Positions 10,766 through 23,460 of a stretch of DNA of 60,000 bases are shown piece by piece (positions within the stretch are counted from its first letter, which is position 1; each line of letters opens with the position of its first letter). A program made the position numbers and the translations under genes. Source of the stretch: Polytrichum commune. Taxonomy: Eukaryota; Streptophyta; Polytrichopsida; Polytrichales; Polytrichaceae. The DNA is taken from the NCBI GenBank assembly GCA_950295325.1, contig OX485806.1, positions 58,463,169-58,523,168 on the forward strand, given 5' to 3'. Under the pieces are notes generated by a model that was given only the letters and a program-made list of their open reading frames with translations, ran no database searches and was not told the origin of the DNA.

Positions 10766-12892
10766 ATCACGTAAATTTATATTCGCTTGAGAACTACCGT
10801 GCCTCATTAATATGTTCGGTCTCGAATTAATAATCCCTCTCTTCTCCTTTTGATATGAATATAATTATTGGAGTGAACACAATCTCATTATCTTAATTCT
10901 TATTCTCTATGTAAGGCATCATTGATAATAAGAACCATTAGATTTAAAGAAAGCTTCAAGAGGTGTAACAATATCCTTGATAATAATATAGTTTTCAATA
11001 AGTTATATGAATCCTTAAGATTCGTAGTTTATAAACATCAATCACATAAATGATAGTAATCTTATAATGATGAGGAAGATCTAATATTCTTGAGTCTTCT
11101 TTTTTAAGCTCAAGTGTTACTACTTATAATATTGTAACTTGATATGTATGCATATAGTAGTTATAATTTCGTGAACACATCATTGATTGTTTTGCAATGT
11201 CACGTTTAACATTCAAAGTGTTTTAAAAATAATTATAACTCTCTTGAGGTTTATTAAAGAGAAAGAACTCCTCTTTGATTGTTAATGACATCCAACAACT
11301 CACAAAGTATCTTAAGAGAAGAAGCACTTTTACTACAAAGTGTTTCTTGATGACGAGAAGATAAACCTATCTCTCTTGAGTTTTGCTCAAGAGAGAGAGA
11401 GATCTTCTCTTGAATAGATAATCCTTCAAATTGTAATGACATCCAACAACTCACAAAGAATCTTAAAGTAAGAAGCTTCAATAACAATTGTAGTAAGTAG
11501 ATTATCTTATATCAATATTACTTCATTCATATGTATTCAAACTTTGATATGAATTAATGTCTTCATCATTCTTGTTAATCATAAGTTCAACAATCAATAT
11601 GTAGTATAATATGTATAATATGTATAAGTCAATTATGTAGTTTTCAATAATAAGTTCCTCCTCTTTTGAAGGAGTTGTAATCGTTAAGTTGTTTTGCTTA
11701 AATCATAACATGCATATAATTCTTCAATCATTCAATCACATGTATATTTATAATTCCCTTTTGAGGAGATCAATGATAAGTTCCGCTTTGAGAGATAATC
11801 TTGTTTCCTTCACTCAAGTTTGACAATCGCTTTCTCAATTCAATCTCTCTCAAAGTCCCATTGATTCTCCAATTTGTCTTGAGCGCTTTGTTCTCACCCT
11901 CACACTATCTTTTGAGTTCTTTTTCAAAAGAGTCTACTCAATCTACTCTACTTTCGGTTGCTCAATCACTTAAGCTACAAAGTACCATTGACGACTCGTA
12001 GTTCAAATTGAGAGAGGTAGAAAGATCACACGCATTTGTAGAAAAGATAAGTGTATTGCAAAAGTTCCTCGAGAGGAGAGTTACAAAAGCTTCAAGTGAT
12101 TCTTGACACTCAAATTTAAGATAACTTCGTTGTGTAGAAAATGAGGTATGATCTCTAAAAATTGCTTCCCTTATATAGTCTTTTCTTCCTATCCTAAATC
12201 TATACTAAAAGTGGTGGTTAACTTCCACTTTCATAGATACTAACTATCTTTTATATATGTAGATGATTCCTATCCTAAACGGTTATAACCGTTTCATCAC
12301 CTTTATGTTCCTATTTCTAAGATTACCCTAACTCTTTGTTGTGGCTACATACTAAACTCTTTTTGGAGATCAATCAAATCTTCATGTTGATTGATTAATG
12401 ATCATGCTAGTAGAATGTACCATATTCCTATATTTCCCTTAATGTCTTCATAATGTCTCTTTGAGTTTAATATCCTAAAATTCCCATATATTCCATAATC
12501 ATGTTTCCTCAAAATCCTACATTCTACCTATTCCATAATCATGCTTCCTTGGATATTCATTCATCCTCAATACAATCCTAAAACATAATTATGTCTCTTC
12601 AAAAATACTACATTCCTATATACTCCGTTAATATGTCTCTTCATATAGTCATTGATCTTCCATTCCTAAATACTTCTATATTGTCTCTTTAATGGTCCTT
12701 TCATCTCAATATCCCATTTCCAATATGCCTTAATATACTTCATAATGCCTAATACTAATTTCTTAATACTAGTATAGTAGCCTACTACTTAAATCCTAAT
12801 TATTCCTCCTTAAACCCGTTGGGCACCCATTGCCGTGGGGTAGGAGGACCTATTGCCGCGCGTAAGGTGCATAATGCCGTGGGAAAGGGGCC
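10766..12892. other. AT-rich insertion-like segment separating exons of the pseudogene
   Basis: About 2.1 kb, very AT-rich, without coding domains. A direct duplication of a segment of about 150 bp contains GACATCCAACAACTCACAAA at about 11287 and 11437. Short open frames at 11254-11487 and 11801-12001 look random. Its position between two exon blocks of one degraded gene suggests either a large intron or an inserted element. I could not identify matching termini. Confidence 0.4.
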
Positions 12893-13379
12893 CTAAGGCC
12901 GTGGCCGAACTCCATGGCCAAGAGCTTCTTCGGCATTCTTCTTCGGTGTTGTTCTTCTCCTTCTCTGTGAATCCTTCTTGTTAGTTTGCATGCTTGTTGA
13001 TTTAAGTGCCGTTACCTTACTCGAATTTGTCTTCTTCTCTTTAATGTTGTGACTCAACAGTGCCTCCACCAAGCTGTCAACCGATGGTTTCTCTCTTCCC
13101 CCCCCCCCCACACATGTAGAACATCTTGTTCGCAAAGTAAGCAAGGTCATAGTTTTTTTTATGAATGGCATCAAACTCGTCATTGGCCTCCTGCCATAAT
13201 GAACTCCGAGAGGCCTTGATGTTGTCAGAGACATGAAGGACCTCATCGAGGTTGTTGTATAAAGAAACGTACATAGCTTGGTCACCATCACGATAACCCA
13301 TCATGAACTCATTTTCCAAACAAGCGACATCAACGTTGTTGATGAGCCGAACAAAAGGAAGACATCGCAAGCGGCACAA
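12893..13379 (-). pseudogene. Decayed exons, probable 5' part of the methyltransferase-like gene
   Basis: Minus strand reads LINNVDVACLENEFMMGYRD, GDQAMYVSLYNN and ASRSSLWQEANDEFDAI, then a C-run (13097-13109) that breaks the frame, then a basic segment KDSQRRRRTTPKKNAEEALG after a GTAACGG donor-like site. I do not recognise the family. Strand and order match the exon blocks at 7625-10765, so it may be the N-terminal region of the same transposon-borne gene. Confidence 0.35.
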
Positions 13380-14821
13380 TGGAATAGAGAATCGTGACTT
13401 CTTGATAGGTTTGAATCAAACCCGGTGAATCACGGTGTAAGAGTCTTCTTTTTATGATCTATGTATCAAAAGCTCAATCTCATCCTGTCAGCCCTAAACC
13501 CCCACCCTTATGCGTCGTAATCCGGGTGAATGCCTAAGGCTAACATGCACCTTCTTCACCCCACATGACTAGCACACTTGGCATCCCCGCTTACTCAACA
13601 TGAATCCTTAAGCACACAACCTTTATTTAAGTGGTCCAAGGTTCAAGTATTGATAAATACTCTACTACCCTGTATTCCTCAATCATTACATGCCAGTACT
13701 AAATCATAAACCCCTACCCTTACTATCATAAGCTTTGAATGAACTAATGCCAAATCACCATTGGCTTGATGCCCCTACTACCCCAGTTTCCTTAATAATG
13801 CGATAACCCAAATCCCTAATCACCTAACTAATGTGAGACCACCCCTAGTAATCCCCTCCAAATGCTTTACTTGCCCCGGTATCAAAACCAGCAAGTCCCC
13901 TGTTTCCATACACTGTGGTGCCAGCGCCCGAGAGGCTTCTGGTTTGGTCCCCCCTAGTGCTCACGAGTGGTCTCGGTAGCCTGAAGTGCCACGTGGCATC
14001 TCCTCCCCTTCAACTGATTCTCAACTTCCCCTTTCTCCGAGGAAGCCACTCCCTCTGCCTTGGCCGAGGCGTTGGAACCAACCAGCACTCTTGCCTCTGT
14101 TACCACAACCTCCTCGGCGTTTATCTGTATCTGCCTCTCCCTCCTGGACTCAACTCCCAACCAAACCATGGGTTTTCGTAGTCACATTGTGGGCGGGATT
14201 CACAGCCTGTGTGCACTGCCCACACCCAAGCTTGTTCGCCTGGTGAAAAGCGACTTCCGGAATAGGGGAGCTGATCGGATCTGCACTAAATCCTTGCCTC
14301 CCGAAACCAGACACTCGCCGTCCGCAAGGCCGAGGCTTCACCTCCTTCGTAGTATGTAAGTATCCAGCTCTGATCTAACATCTGTCCCTGGCACCCCGTT
14401 TCTCGAGTGCCTCGGCTGTAGCAGCCTCCGAACTCTCTTGCAATGTGGGCTTGCCCCCTGTCGAATTATGTGTATTCTCCTCTCCAATCCTTCGCCCGGT
14501 TGCCCCTTATGCGGTGGATTCGTCCGCTGCTGAGCCCTCCTTACTAGTTTGCCCCAATCCCAGTAAACCTCCAAATTCCCTCAAACCACACCCAACAACA
14601 AGTTACATGTACTCCCTGGATTCCCACACTCTGCTTTGCATTCATGTTTTTTGTGGCGACCTGTATCACCAATCAAAACCTGGTGCCAATGGCTCCACCC
14701 TCCAGCCTCTCGGCACACATTTTCAAAAGGGAGAGAGAGCCATTAAGCCCCCTGCCGATCGACTTCGGGACCCCCATCCTGGCCCCCCGAAAATCCAGAA
14801 CCTGATCTACTTGGAAAGAGG
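13380..14821. other. No recognised gene
   Basis: 13380-13880 is CT-rich intergenic-looking sequence. 13880-14821 is more GC-rich with several overlapping open frames on both strands (longest 14445-14864, +), none with known motifs or splice support. Ends at the target duplication of LTR C. Confidence 0.4.
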
Positions 14822-15704
14822 TGTGAGCCCAAAATGGTGCCCACATGTGTTATTAACCCTTTGAAACCATTAGGAGTTACATTTTGATGTTTTATAATTA
14901 TTCTAAAAAATATAAAAAGAGTGAGACTTGGTGTGAAGTTATGTTTAGGCCTTAGGCTTATGTGGTGTAGTTAATTAGAAGCTTAGCGGCATGAAAGAAA
15001 TTCTTTGGTTAGGTGAGTGTAGCATGTGGTGGACCAAGGGGAGCTCATTGAATTTAAATATTTGAATTGGGATCCATCTTGTTGGTTTAGGAGTTGAAGG
15101 CTTAGCGGATAGGATAAGAACATACGAAGTAGGCGAGGATCGAGGGGCTTATCTTGAGCTTTGAGGGGTGCTCATCCCTTCCCTTCCCTTATATATTCAT
15201 TTCTCTCACATTCTTCACTCACTTGTGTTCCTATTCACTTTCTTTTCCTTCGCGTTCTTCCATCTTGTACGTGTGGATGCACACGTGTGTGTGGGCACAT
15301 GAGCATGTTGTATTGAGAGGGGAGTGTGGGTAAAGGGGAGATGTTCATACAAGGCCTCCTTACCCTCTCCCTTCCCCTCTCCTTCTCTCTCTCTCCCTCT
15401 TGTTGTTCCTCTCATAGAATTGAGTGTTAGAGTTAGAGTTGTGTGGGAATTAGTAGAAGGTTAGTGGAATTAATAGAATTCATAGAGACTTGTAGAGACT
15501 TGAAGAGACTTGTAAAGACTTGAAGGCCAATGCTCTACCTATTCAAGAGACTAGCATTAATAAAACATCATGATTTCAAGTGAGTTGGGAGCTTGTTGAG
15601 ATGGAAGTACATTCCATGTTACCACAAGCTTTGGTATGACACATGTGATTCTCAAAACCATCACCCGGACTAAAACGCTTAAGGGTGGTGGGTTTGGCCT
15701 CACA
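14822..15704 (+). mobile_element. Solo LTR C (883 bp) with TSD AGAGG
   Basis: Starts TGTGAGCCCAAA and ends TTTGGCCTCACA (TG...CA with an imperfect inverted terminus of about 12 bp), flanked by perfect AGAGG repeats (14817-14821 and 15705-15709). A TATATA box at 15190-15196 is followed by a CT-rich leader, as in LTR promoters, which sets the + strand tentatively. Short GACTTGTAGA-type repeats lie at 15479-15520. A second copy is at 55429-56233. Confidence 0.85.
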
Positions 15705-16290
15705 AGAGGCCCCTAACCAATTTAACACAAGCATCACATCCTAAACGAACAATAAAACACTGATTCAAGCACCTCCATTTTTAATCCTTTTCAACTTAAT
15801 ACTTTGAGTAACACGACTAACTCTACTCAACCCCACTAACATACTACAAACTAAACTTGCCCAAATCTAAACTCTAGTCTCTTTTAACTATCCACACAAC
15901 ACCAATGTTAAGTTTTTAGTATTTTTGAGAATTAAGAAGACATGTGAACACAAACTTGGGCTCACACATCCAAATTCGATTCAATTAGAGGTCGTAGGGA
16001 GTCTCCTACAACCAGTACGTCATTCTACAAGACAAGTCAAGCAAAGAATAAGTAGATATCAAGAAAATAAAGAATACAAGAATTTGTAAAAAAATCTTTC
16101 AGCACAAAAATCCAAACAAAAGTTCCATGAATCAAACACCTCCCTGTAAATGGTTACCAAAAGCCTCAATGAGTACCATAGGAGGCACCGATTGAACATT
16201 GTGATCGTCCATTGAATGCCCTCGAGATCCAATAAGATCCAAAGATTGTAATGCCTGCATATATAAAACACAACTTAAGACACAATACAA
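15705..16290. other. No recognised gene
   Basis: AT-rich sequence between LTR C and a tandem repeat. An inverted copy of the LTR C terminal motif (TTGGGCTCACA) lies at about 15956-15966, but no element body accompanies it. Confidence 0.35.
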
Positions 16291-16665
16291 GACAACACAA
16301 ACCTCCACCCTCTCGGTTCCAAAACCTCCCCCCCAAATTTCTCAAAAATTTCCAAAACCATAGTTGACATACATATGAATCAGACACACATACTTTTAAC
16401 CATTCAAGTCCAACTAGTTGCACACCACCTCCACCCTCTTGGTTATGAAACACCCCCCACTAGATTTTTCAAGAGTTTCAAAAAACGTATTTTCAACCTA
16501 AACATCAATCACACCCACATACATATAATCATTCAAGTCCAACTAGTTCCATTGCACCTCCACCCTCTCGGTTACGAGACCGCCCCCCCCACTAGATTTT
16601 CCAAAAATTTCCAAAAATTTATTTCAACCTAAATATGAATCACACACTCATACTTCTAGCCATTC
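16291..16665. repeat. Tandem repeat, about three units of about 128 bp
   Basis: Diverged units each contain CCTCCACCCTCTCGGTT, a C-run, AAATTTCCAAAA-like sequence and ATTCAAGTCCAACTAGTT. Unit starts are near 16299, 16427 and 16555. No coding capacity. Confidence 0.65.
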
Positions 16666-16892
16666 GGACGACAATCCTATGTGAGCGCAGAGCGGAGAGC
16701 AGAAATGATATAAAAATAGCAAAGTTATCCAAATAAATTTAGACATATTCCAAAAATCGAATATATTCATAATATTCCAAATTCATCAAAGAATAGTAAA
16801 AATATGTGACCTATTTCCGTGCAATGAATAGGTCCAAAAATAAATAAAAGGGCACTGAATTTGAAATGGTCTCATTAAATTTGGAAACGTGG

Positions 16893-19800
16893 AATCATGG
16901 TGACCTTCAAGATGGTCCCATCCATAACTCGTGCAGATGTTTTGTTGATGGTGTGGTGGCAGACCGTCCTGTAGACTTGGACAGCGTAGAAAAATGATAA
17001 GAATTTGGGTTGGCTGGAACGTCCACTCCGGAGAGGTCGAGGGGAAGAGTGGATGTGTTAAAAAGGCGAGTGGGCGTGATGCATTCTTTCTGCAAGAGCT
17101 GAAAGCCGGCATTTTCAGGCTTTAAGATCTCCGGACGAGTGAGGTTGGTACCAAGCTTGACTGGCCAAACGGGCGGGATTGGAGGTCATTCTTGGTCAGC
17201 AGAGAATTTGTCGACCCACTTACGACGCGAACCTATGACAAAACGCTCAATGTCATCCGGGCAAAAAAATAACTTCTCGACTTTAGGTGTTGTGAATTTG
17301 TAATAGTTCCAAATTCCAAGGTATGCCGAGGCAGAGATGCTCTTGGAGTTGGAGACGATTTTGGCTGTGCATTTTTTTTTGGTGACCGCATGCATGGCCT
17401 ACCATGCTGTCGCGCACCTCTCCATGAGGAGTGCCCGCAACACCATGGGCACAAAGGGGACCCCGGAGTGACACCCGGGACTTGTGGCGCCATTGGTGAG
17501 AGGGCCCAAGTATTCTTGGTGTGGGTGAGGGCCCCGGGCGTTGAGAACGCCTCTCACCCACGGGGACTAAGAGTCATGAGGGTAAGGCCGTAAGTTTTGA
17601 GGAGCTTATGGCGGTGGAATTCTAGAATGCTAAGGAACACCTCAATCGGAGGTGCTAGCTAGGAGATATGGCCATTTGAGTGAGGCGCTGTCCCGGGACA
17701 GCACCCTGGGACAGCAGTGACCTGGGAGTGGTGCCCGGGACTGCCAAGGTTTGAAGAGCCATAACTTCATCAATACTTGCCCAAATGAGGCAAGCAAGGG
17801 GTCCATTGGCATCTACGGAAAGAGTAGGTGACGATAGAGTGGTCGCTTGAGAGCATCAGACATCATATGTAGAAGTTATTGTGGTCTGAAGCTGCTGGGG
17901 GGGTTCTAGCCCCAGCGGCTAAGGGAAAATGTCCACTTGGCCCCAACCCTTGTAGAGAGACAAAAGGATACTTGATGGTGGGGTAGGGGCCCCGCCCAAA
18001 GTCCTAGAGGCTTATATGGGTGAGGCGGCTTAGCCGACCGACCCCCCCGGAGCATACTTGGCAATGTGCTCCGGGTAGTTGTAGTGTTGTTTTGGCAACA
18101 CGATGATCAACTTAAGAGTGGACTTCCATGGATGGAAGTCCACCTTAGCCATTGGCTACCTACAAAGGGGAGAGTCCCGAATGCATGTGTAGGAGGGTTT
18201 GGTGACCTAGCCATGAGCTTGAAGGTCCGCGGTTTTGGGAGCTAACCATGCATGTGCGTGGGATGTGCAGGTTAGCGCTCGTGGCACTTGCTAGGTTGGA
18301 AAGGCGGTCAAGCTAGGTGAAGGAAAACTAGCAAGGGTTGCGACAGATGCCTTGGAGGAATTGTAAGGAATCCGAGCAATATGCCAGAGCTTCTCGTCTA
18401 CTTTGGATTCATATACGGCAGTGACGCGGCGAAAATCAAGACCACTAGGAGGGGGTGGTAGAACATCTAGCACTGACAGAGAGGACTCCACGACGATGGT
18501 AGGCAAAGGTGAAGCATGAGATCTTGTGGTTCTCTGAGCGACACGAGGGCGAGAGAAGTTGATGGTGTCTGGGCGGTGGGCATATCATCATTGTTTCCAA
18601 TGGGAGTGTCGGGCTTACATTTTTGCGACCCAAATACCTCGGTACCCTCGAGGTGGGAACTACGGGTGCAGAATTCATCCCCGCCGGGCATGTCGAGGAG
18701 AACCTTCTGTAGAACAACGGGGTCACTAGTATGTTGAGCACGACGTTGAGCACATCGAAGCTTGAGTTCTTCTTTGCTAGGGCCATCACCCCCAACGCCA
18801 CCCTTTAAAAATTGATGGTACACCACAACTTGGAGGAATGCTCGAATATAGTCATCCACAGTGGTCACGTATAGATCGCCACCCTTGTTGTCAGACGCTT
18901 GTAGCCATTTATTGTGAATGGATTTGGCAAGGTTGCAATTGGGCATTTGAGCAAATTCCTTGGCGGTCATGATTTTCTCTTGCGCAATGGAATGGCAATG
19001 TAAGAAATAAACAAAATTTAGGAAAAGAAAAGATAAAACAAAAAACAAGAAGTAATAACACTAAAGACGCACCAATTCCATGAAGCCACCCCATTGTCGA
19101 TATCGAAAGTGCCAGAAGGCAAGCCAAAGTTGAAGGTGTTTCAGCCCCTCCTCGGAGGTGCAGTTAGACGAAGCCCACCAGGCCTTGATGGTGAGGTACC
19201 TCGTCTCTGCCTCGAGCATAGAGGATGCGTCGCGATACTGGAGGCAGAGAGGCTTCTGTTGGTCTTGCAAGTCGTGCTTGATATAGAGTTTCGTGTGTTT
19301 CTCCAAAGACTGGGTCCAATGGAAGTAGCGGGTTCTCTCACGCCCATCGATGGGAACCTTTGGATCTCCGGAGCCGTAGACAATCCTGACGGCATTCCAA
19401 TTGGCTTGTGCACTGTCAGCCATGAAGCCTTTGAAGTGAGGCTTGGGGATTCCATGGCGAGCCATGATGTGGTTGAGGTTGTGCCAGGAAAACACTTGAG
19501 CATCCTTATCTTCGGATTGAAAGTCGCAGCAAATGATGGTTATGACGCGCTGGTAGGTTCCGTCGTATACGTGGCAGGCCATGGTGGTCCACTTGGCGAC
19601 GCGTTTGACATGGTCAAACATGATCCAAGCATGCTCAAGATCCCCGCCAGGCTGCATGCGCCTAACCAAGTCAACCCCACTACCAGGGCCAACCTCAGAC
19701 ATCTTGAAGACGAAAACTTTGTCCGTCTCGTCACCCTGGCCTGGGAATTGATTCCGCTGGACATAGGCCCAGGTGTTGACACCTCTAAGCTTGGCGATGC

Positions 19801-21195
19801 CATCCATAACTCCTAGCCTACGCAAGTATTTGAAGGTGGTAACTTTGTTTCGGAGGTGGGGGGAATTCAACTCCTTGCAATGATAAAAAAACGGGCTCAA
19901 GTTCTTCCAATAAAAGAAGTTGATGAGGATCACTATCATTGCGGAGGAGGAACTCACCCACAAGGTCCTTGTTGGCTTCAAGGACGATTTTGCTATGAGT
20001 GGCTTGGGGTGTTCGCTCGACGTGCTCCTCAATTAGGGCGCCGATGCGTTGGCGGCTATCCCTGCAATTGCCGACCTTGACGGGGTGACGATGATTGCCA
20101 AGATGAATGCACGCCCGCTGAATGGTATCGTTGCCGTGGACGTAGAAAATTTGGGCAATGCATGGTGCAATGCATTTGGGTGGCTCTGTGCAGATCTTGC
20201 ACACCAGAGTGGAGAAAGTAAGCACGGGACCACCAATGGGAAAAGGCTCTTTGGTAAATCCATTGAATTCGGTATCATTGATTGAGGAGGTACGATGAAC
20301 ATGTTGGACGTAGTCTCAATGAGGATTGTGGCACTCAAAGTGGCCAATGCAGGTGGACAAGCAGAAAACAAGGCCTAAGTCATTGCTAATATTGGTGGTT
20401 TGGGTTTTGGTCCAAACATGGCCGTCGTAGCGTTTGTCCATGCCGTCCATGGATTTGGCCTTTGTATGAGAGGATGAGATACCAACGAGGGGGAGGACAA
20501 ACATCTGATTCCCATCAGAGCGAGGCGGGAGGAAATTCACCTCTTCAATTTGCAAAGTGTCATAATCTAGCTTCTTGAGCATGTTTTTCCTACCGGGCAT
20601 GGAAGTAAGAGTACGTAGACATTGAAGAATGAAAATGGATGGTTTGGCAAGGAATGGAGGAAGAGGACATAAAGGTTCAAGGTGTACAAAGGGGGTCAGA
20701 AAGGGGGAGTTGAGGGAAGAAGGGGATGGCTTGAGAATGGGAGTGGATAGAGGGGGCTCATTACCATCGGAAAAATCTGAAAGATGTATGACAGTGTGTA
20801 TACCAGGTTCAATCTTAACTTTGACCACGGGAGGAGTGCTCAAAGTGGAAGAGGATGAATGGGGAGGGGTACGGATTTCCGTGGATACATTAAAGCATGA
20901 ATCTGGGAGTCCGTACACTCTGTATTTACCAGTGCAAAGTTCCCACACTGATGATCCATTGTCGGCAACCCTAGAATGCTCACACATGGTCAATGACAAA
21001 AAAAGTAGCATTCCCGTAAATCTCGCGTTCGACACATATTGTACTATCTTGCAACAAAAACCTGATACTAAGGTGAAGGAAAGAGATAGATGTAAATCCG
21101 TTCGCATCTATGGGGAAAAGAAGGGGGATCTCAACACCATGGGCACAGAGCTCAACCATTTCTGACTCACATGGCATAGTGGATGAGGAAACCAT
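16893..21195 (-). pseudogene. MULE-like transposase gene (copy 1), interrupted by LTR B
   Basis: A DNA-transposon gene read on the minus strand from the ATG at 21195. Order: unknown N-terminus (MVELCAHGVEIPLLFPIDA), a Ser/Pro-rich linker, then a Cys/His cluster (CIGHFECHNP ... CKICTEPPKCIAPC ... HLGNHRHP) resembling the WRKY-GCM1-type zinc finger found with MULE transposases. A transposase core follows: HVYDGTYQR (first Asp region), KGFMADSAQANWNAVRIVYG (second Asp, as in the MULE TDxxxA helix) and FHWTQSLEKH. A GT-AG intron (about 19072-18979) precedes a last exon with YLGIWNYY and VEKLFFCPDDIERF. A TGA replaces a zinc-ligand Cys (near 20309), and frameshifts occur near 20240, 19850 and 18540, so it is not intact. 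LTR B sits in the last exon. No TIRs were found. Confidence 0.6.
17408..18345 (+). mobile_element. Solo LTR B (938 bp)
   Basis: Complete LTR from TGTCGCGCACC to GGGTTGCGACA. It is related to LTR A at both ends but distinct in the middle. Flanks are CATGC (17403-17407) and GATGC (18346-18350), a target duplication with one difference. It is inserted in the last exon of the MULE-like gene, whose reading (PYNSSKA ... AMHAVTKKKC) continues across it. Confidence 0.85.
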
Positions 21196-21980
21196 GGACA
21201 AAGAGAGTGACGAATAAGAAAAAAATCCAAAAAAAAAATGAGGCATGGCTATCAAACAATTGTAAACCCTAAACTTTCAACAATAGTACTATATAGGTGA
21301 AAGAAGGTTGGTGAAGGGTCATTTTGTAAGTAAACTAAGGGGATGCCCATAGAGTAGAGAGCAAAAAAATAAACAAGAAAGGGGAACTGGAACGTATACA
21401 TGAAGGACCAGACCAAAATATAGTCTCCACAATCGATCCAGGAAAGAAGAGGAAGAAGACAAAGGAAGGCACGAGTTTCAGCAATTCGAAACAGAAAAGA
21501 CGGAGAGAACTTAAGAAGAAGAAGGAAATGTGCATACAAGGAAGAAGGATCCCATCAGACTGGCAGAATACGTGTGCAGTGGACAAGAGAAGGTTGAATC
21601 TGCAACCAATAGACGAAGAAGGGGAGGATAATGGTTCACAAGCACCATCTATGGCAGAGAGCGAGCATCGCAACAAATCTAATGAGAGCGGGTTTCGCGA
21701 GGAGACAAGGGAGAATTCAATTATTACAATAAGTTTGTCATAGAGGTTATATACATAAGGGGTACTTCAAGATTTAGGTTTATGGGAATATGACACTGGA
21801 AATTCTTTTATCTAAATATGAAAGAGAACTTGCAAACAATAGGACAAACAACATATGGATAGGGCTCTTGAAATCAAGAAGGAGCTTTGAGTGGGTAAAT
21901 TGCGCCTGGATGGGTTTGACACCCACCTGCCCGCATTATTGTAATAAACCTTGGTTCTTGTATATTAATCGGCCTCTGTT
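21196..21980. other. No recognised gene; 5' flank of the MULE-like gene
   Basis: Purine-rich and AT-rich sequence. Possibly promoter and terminal sequence of the MULE-like element, but no terminal inverted repeat was recognised. Confidence 0.35.
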
Positions 21981-22652
21981 TGTCGCGCACCTCTCCATGA
22001 GGAGTGCCAGAAACACCATGGGCACAAGGGGGACCCCGGAGTGATACCCGGGACTTGTGGCGCCATTGGTGAAAGGGCCCAAGTGATCCTAGTGTGGGTG
22101 AGGGCCCCGGGCGTTGGGAACGCCTCCCACCCACGGAGACTAGAAGGCATGAGGGTAAGGCCATGACCTATACGTAGCTCATGGCCGGGTGATTCTAGAA
22201 TGGTCAAGAACACCTCAATCGGAGGTGTGAGCTAGGAGTTATGAGAATTTGAGTGGGGCGCTGTCCCGGGACAACGCCTAGGTACAGCAGTGTTTGGGAG
22301 TGATTCTCGGGATTGCCAAGGTTCAAACAGGCATAACTTTGTCAATACCTGCCAAAATGGGGCAAGTGTGGCGTTCATCAGCATCTACGTGAAGCGTAGA
22401 TCAAGATGAAGTGGTTGCTTGTTAGTATCAGACTTCATATAAGGAAGTTATGATGGTATGAAGCTGCTGGGGGTTTTTAGGCCCAGCGGCTAAGGGAAAA
22501 TGTCTACTTGGCCCCAACTCTTGGTAGAGAGACAAAAGGTTTCTTGATGGTGGGGTAGGGGCCCTACGTAATGTCCTAGAGGCTTATATGGGTTAGGTGG
22601 TGTGGCCTCACCCACCCGAGGCCGAACGATACGGTCTCCATGGGCATTGGCC
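21981..22652 (+). mobile_element. LTR A, 3'-truncated
   Basis: Begins TGTCGCGCACC and matches LTR A for about 670 bp, through the TTATAT box and the CACCCGAGGCCG block, then stops at GGGCATTGGCC. The last 300 bp (U5 side) are missing and the sequence runs straight into a short microsatellite, so no target duplication can be tested. Confidence 0.85.
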
Positions 22653-22683
22653 AGTACAAGTACAAGTACAAGCACAAGTACAA
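22652..22683. repeat. AGTACA microsatellite
   Basis: About five imperfect AGTACA units directly at the truncated end of LTR A. It probably marks a repair or recombination junction. Confidence 0.8.
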
Positions 22684-22824
22684 AACGGACCTCATCTCAT
22701 ACTTTTCTATTTGCACCACTAAAGTTTGGACTTTATGCCCTCAAGCCAAAGAACAAGTTCATGTTGTGGAGTAATTAGCCTCGAAGCTAAGTGTGCTACT
22801 AGCATCTCTCCCCCACTAAGGGAG

Positions 22825-23460
22825 ATCGATGTCCTCATCAATGCCTACGCTTCATTTTATTGGAATGTCTAGCCTTAGTTTCTTCAAAGTGCTTTACCAA
22901 TTCCTTGGCGTTCATCATGTCTCTTGCCGCTACCCAAGCGGCTCCTTTCTTATGGTATCCTCACCATTTCACCAAGTAGTCCTTTGTACATTTTCTTTCC
23001 TTTTCACTTGGGCTTCCTACATTTGAGGATGCCCTCCTACCTCATGTTCCAAATGACGTCCACAAGGTCGGGAGGTGGCGTAATCACTTGCTTGTGATCG
23101 GGCCACAAGGTGTCGTCCTTAAATGGCTTTAGGAATGAGACATGAAATGTCAGATGCATTTTGATCTCGGGTGGTAATTCCAAGTTATAGATGTCCTTGA
23201 ACACTTGTTCCACAATGGAAAACGGAGCTCCAATTTTGGACATGAACTTTGGAGTGAGGCCCTCCGGGTAAGTGAAGTTGTTCACATTTAACAACACCTT
23301 TTGGCCCACCTCATTCTCCATTTCACGTCTTCCGGCTTTGACTTGCACTCCGTAGCACCTTCGGGCTTTCTCCACCAACAACTTGGTCATCTCCAAGACT
23401 TGTTTACCATTCTTGGCCAAGTCCTCACCATCTTGGTTGAACTCTAGTGTTGAATGTGCC
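22825..23460 (-). pseudogene. G1 gypsy integrase C-terminus and chromodomain fragment
   Basis: Minus strand reads EGAHSTLEFNQDGEDLAK, LLVEKARRCYGVQVKAGRRE, VLLNVNNFTYPEGLTPKF, FKDIYNLELPPEIKMHLTFH, VSFLKPF and PPPDLVD, then, after frame changes, a chromodomain DYLVKW-stop-GYHKKGAAWVAARD ending in TGA near 22835. This is the least damaged version of this region in the window. The element is cut at about 23460 and has no LTR of its own orientation beside it. A purine-rich minus-strand tract near 22800-22816 (TTAGTGGGGGAGAGA) could be its polypurine tract. Confidence 0.75.

Noticed and set aside
15704-15970. Longer element ending at the inverted TGTGAGCCCAA motif near 15966
   Set aside because: The shorter boundary at 15704 gives a perfect 5-bp TSD and matches the second LTR C copy.
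19094-19816. 240-residue plus-strand open frame
   Set aside because: Antisense to the conserved MULE-like core, which carries the family motifs on the minus strand.
22800-22825. Polypurine tract marking the 3' LTR of the G1 fragment, with TGCTAGTAGC as LTR start
   Set aside because: It does not match the LTR A start, and LTR A is tied to G1 by the PBS; kept only as a possibility.
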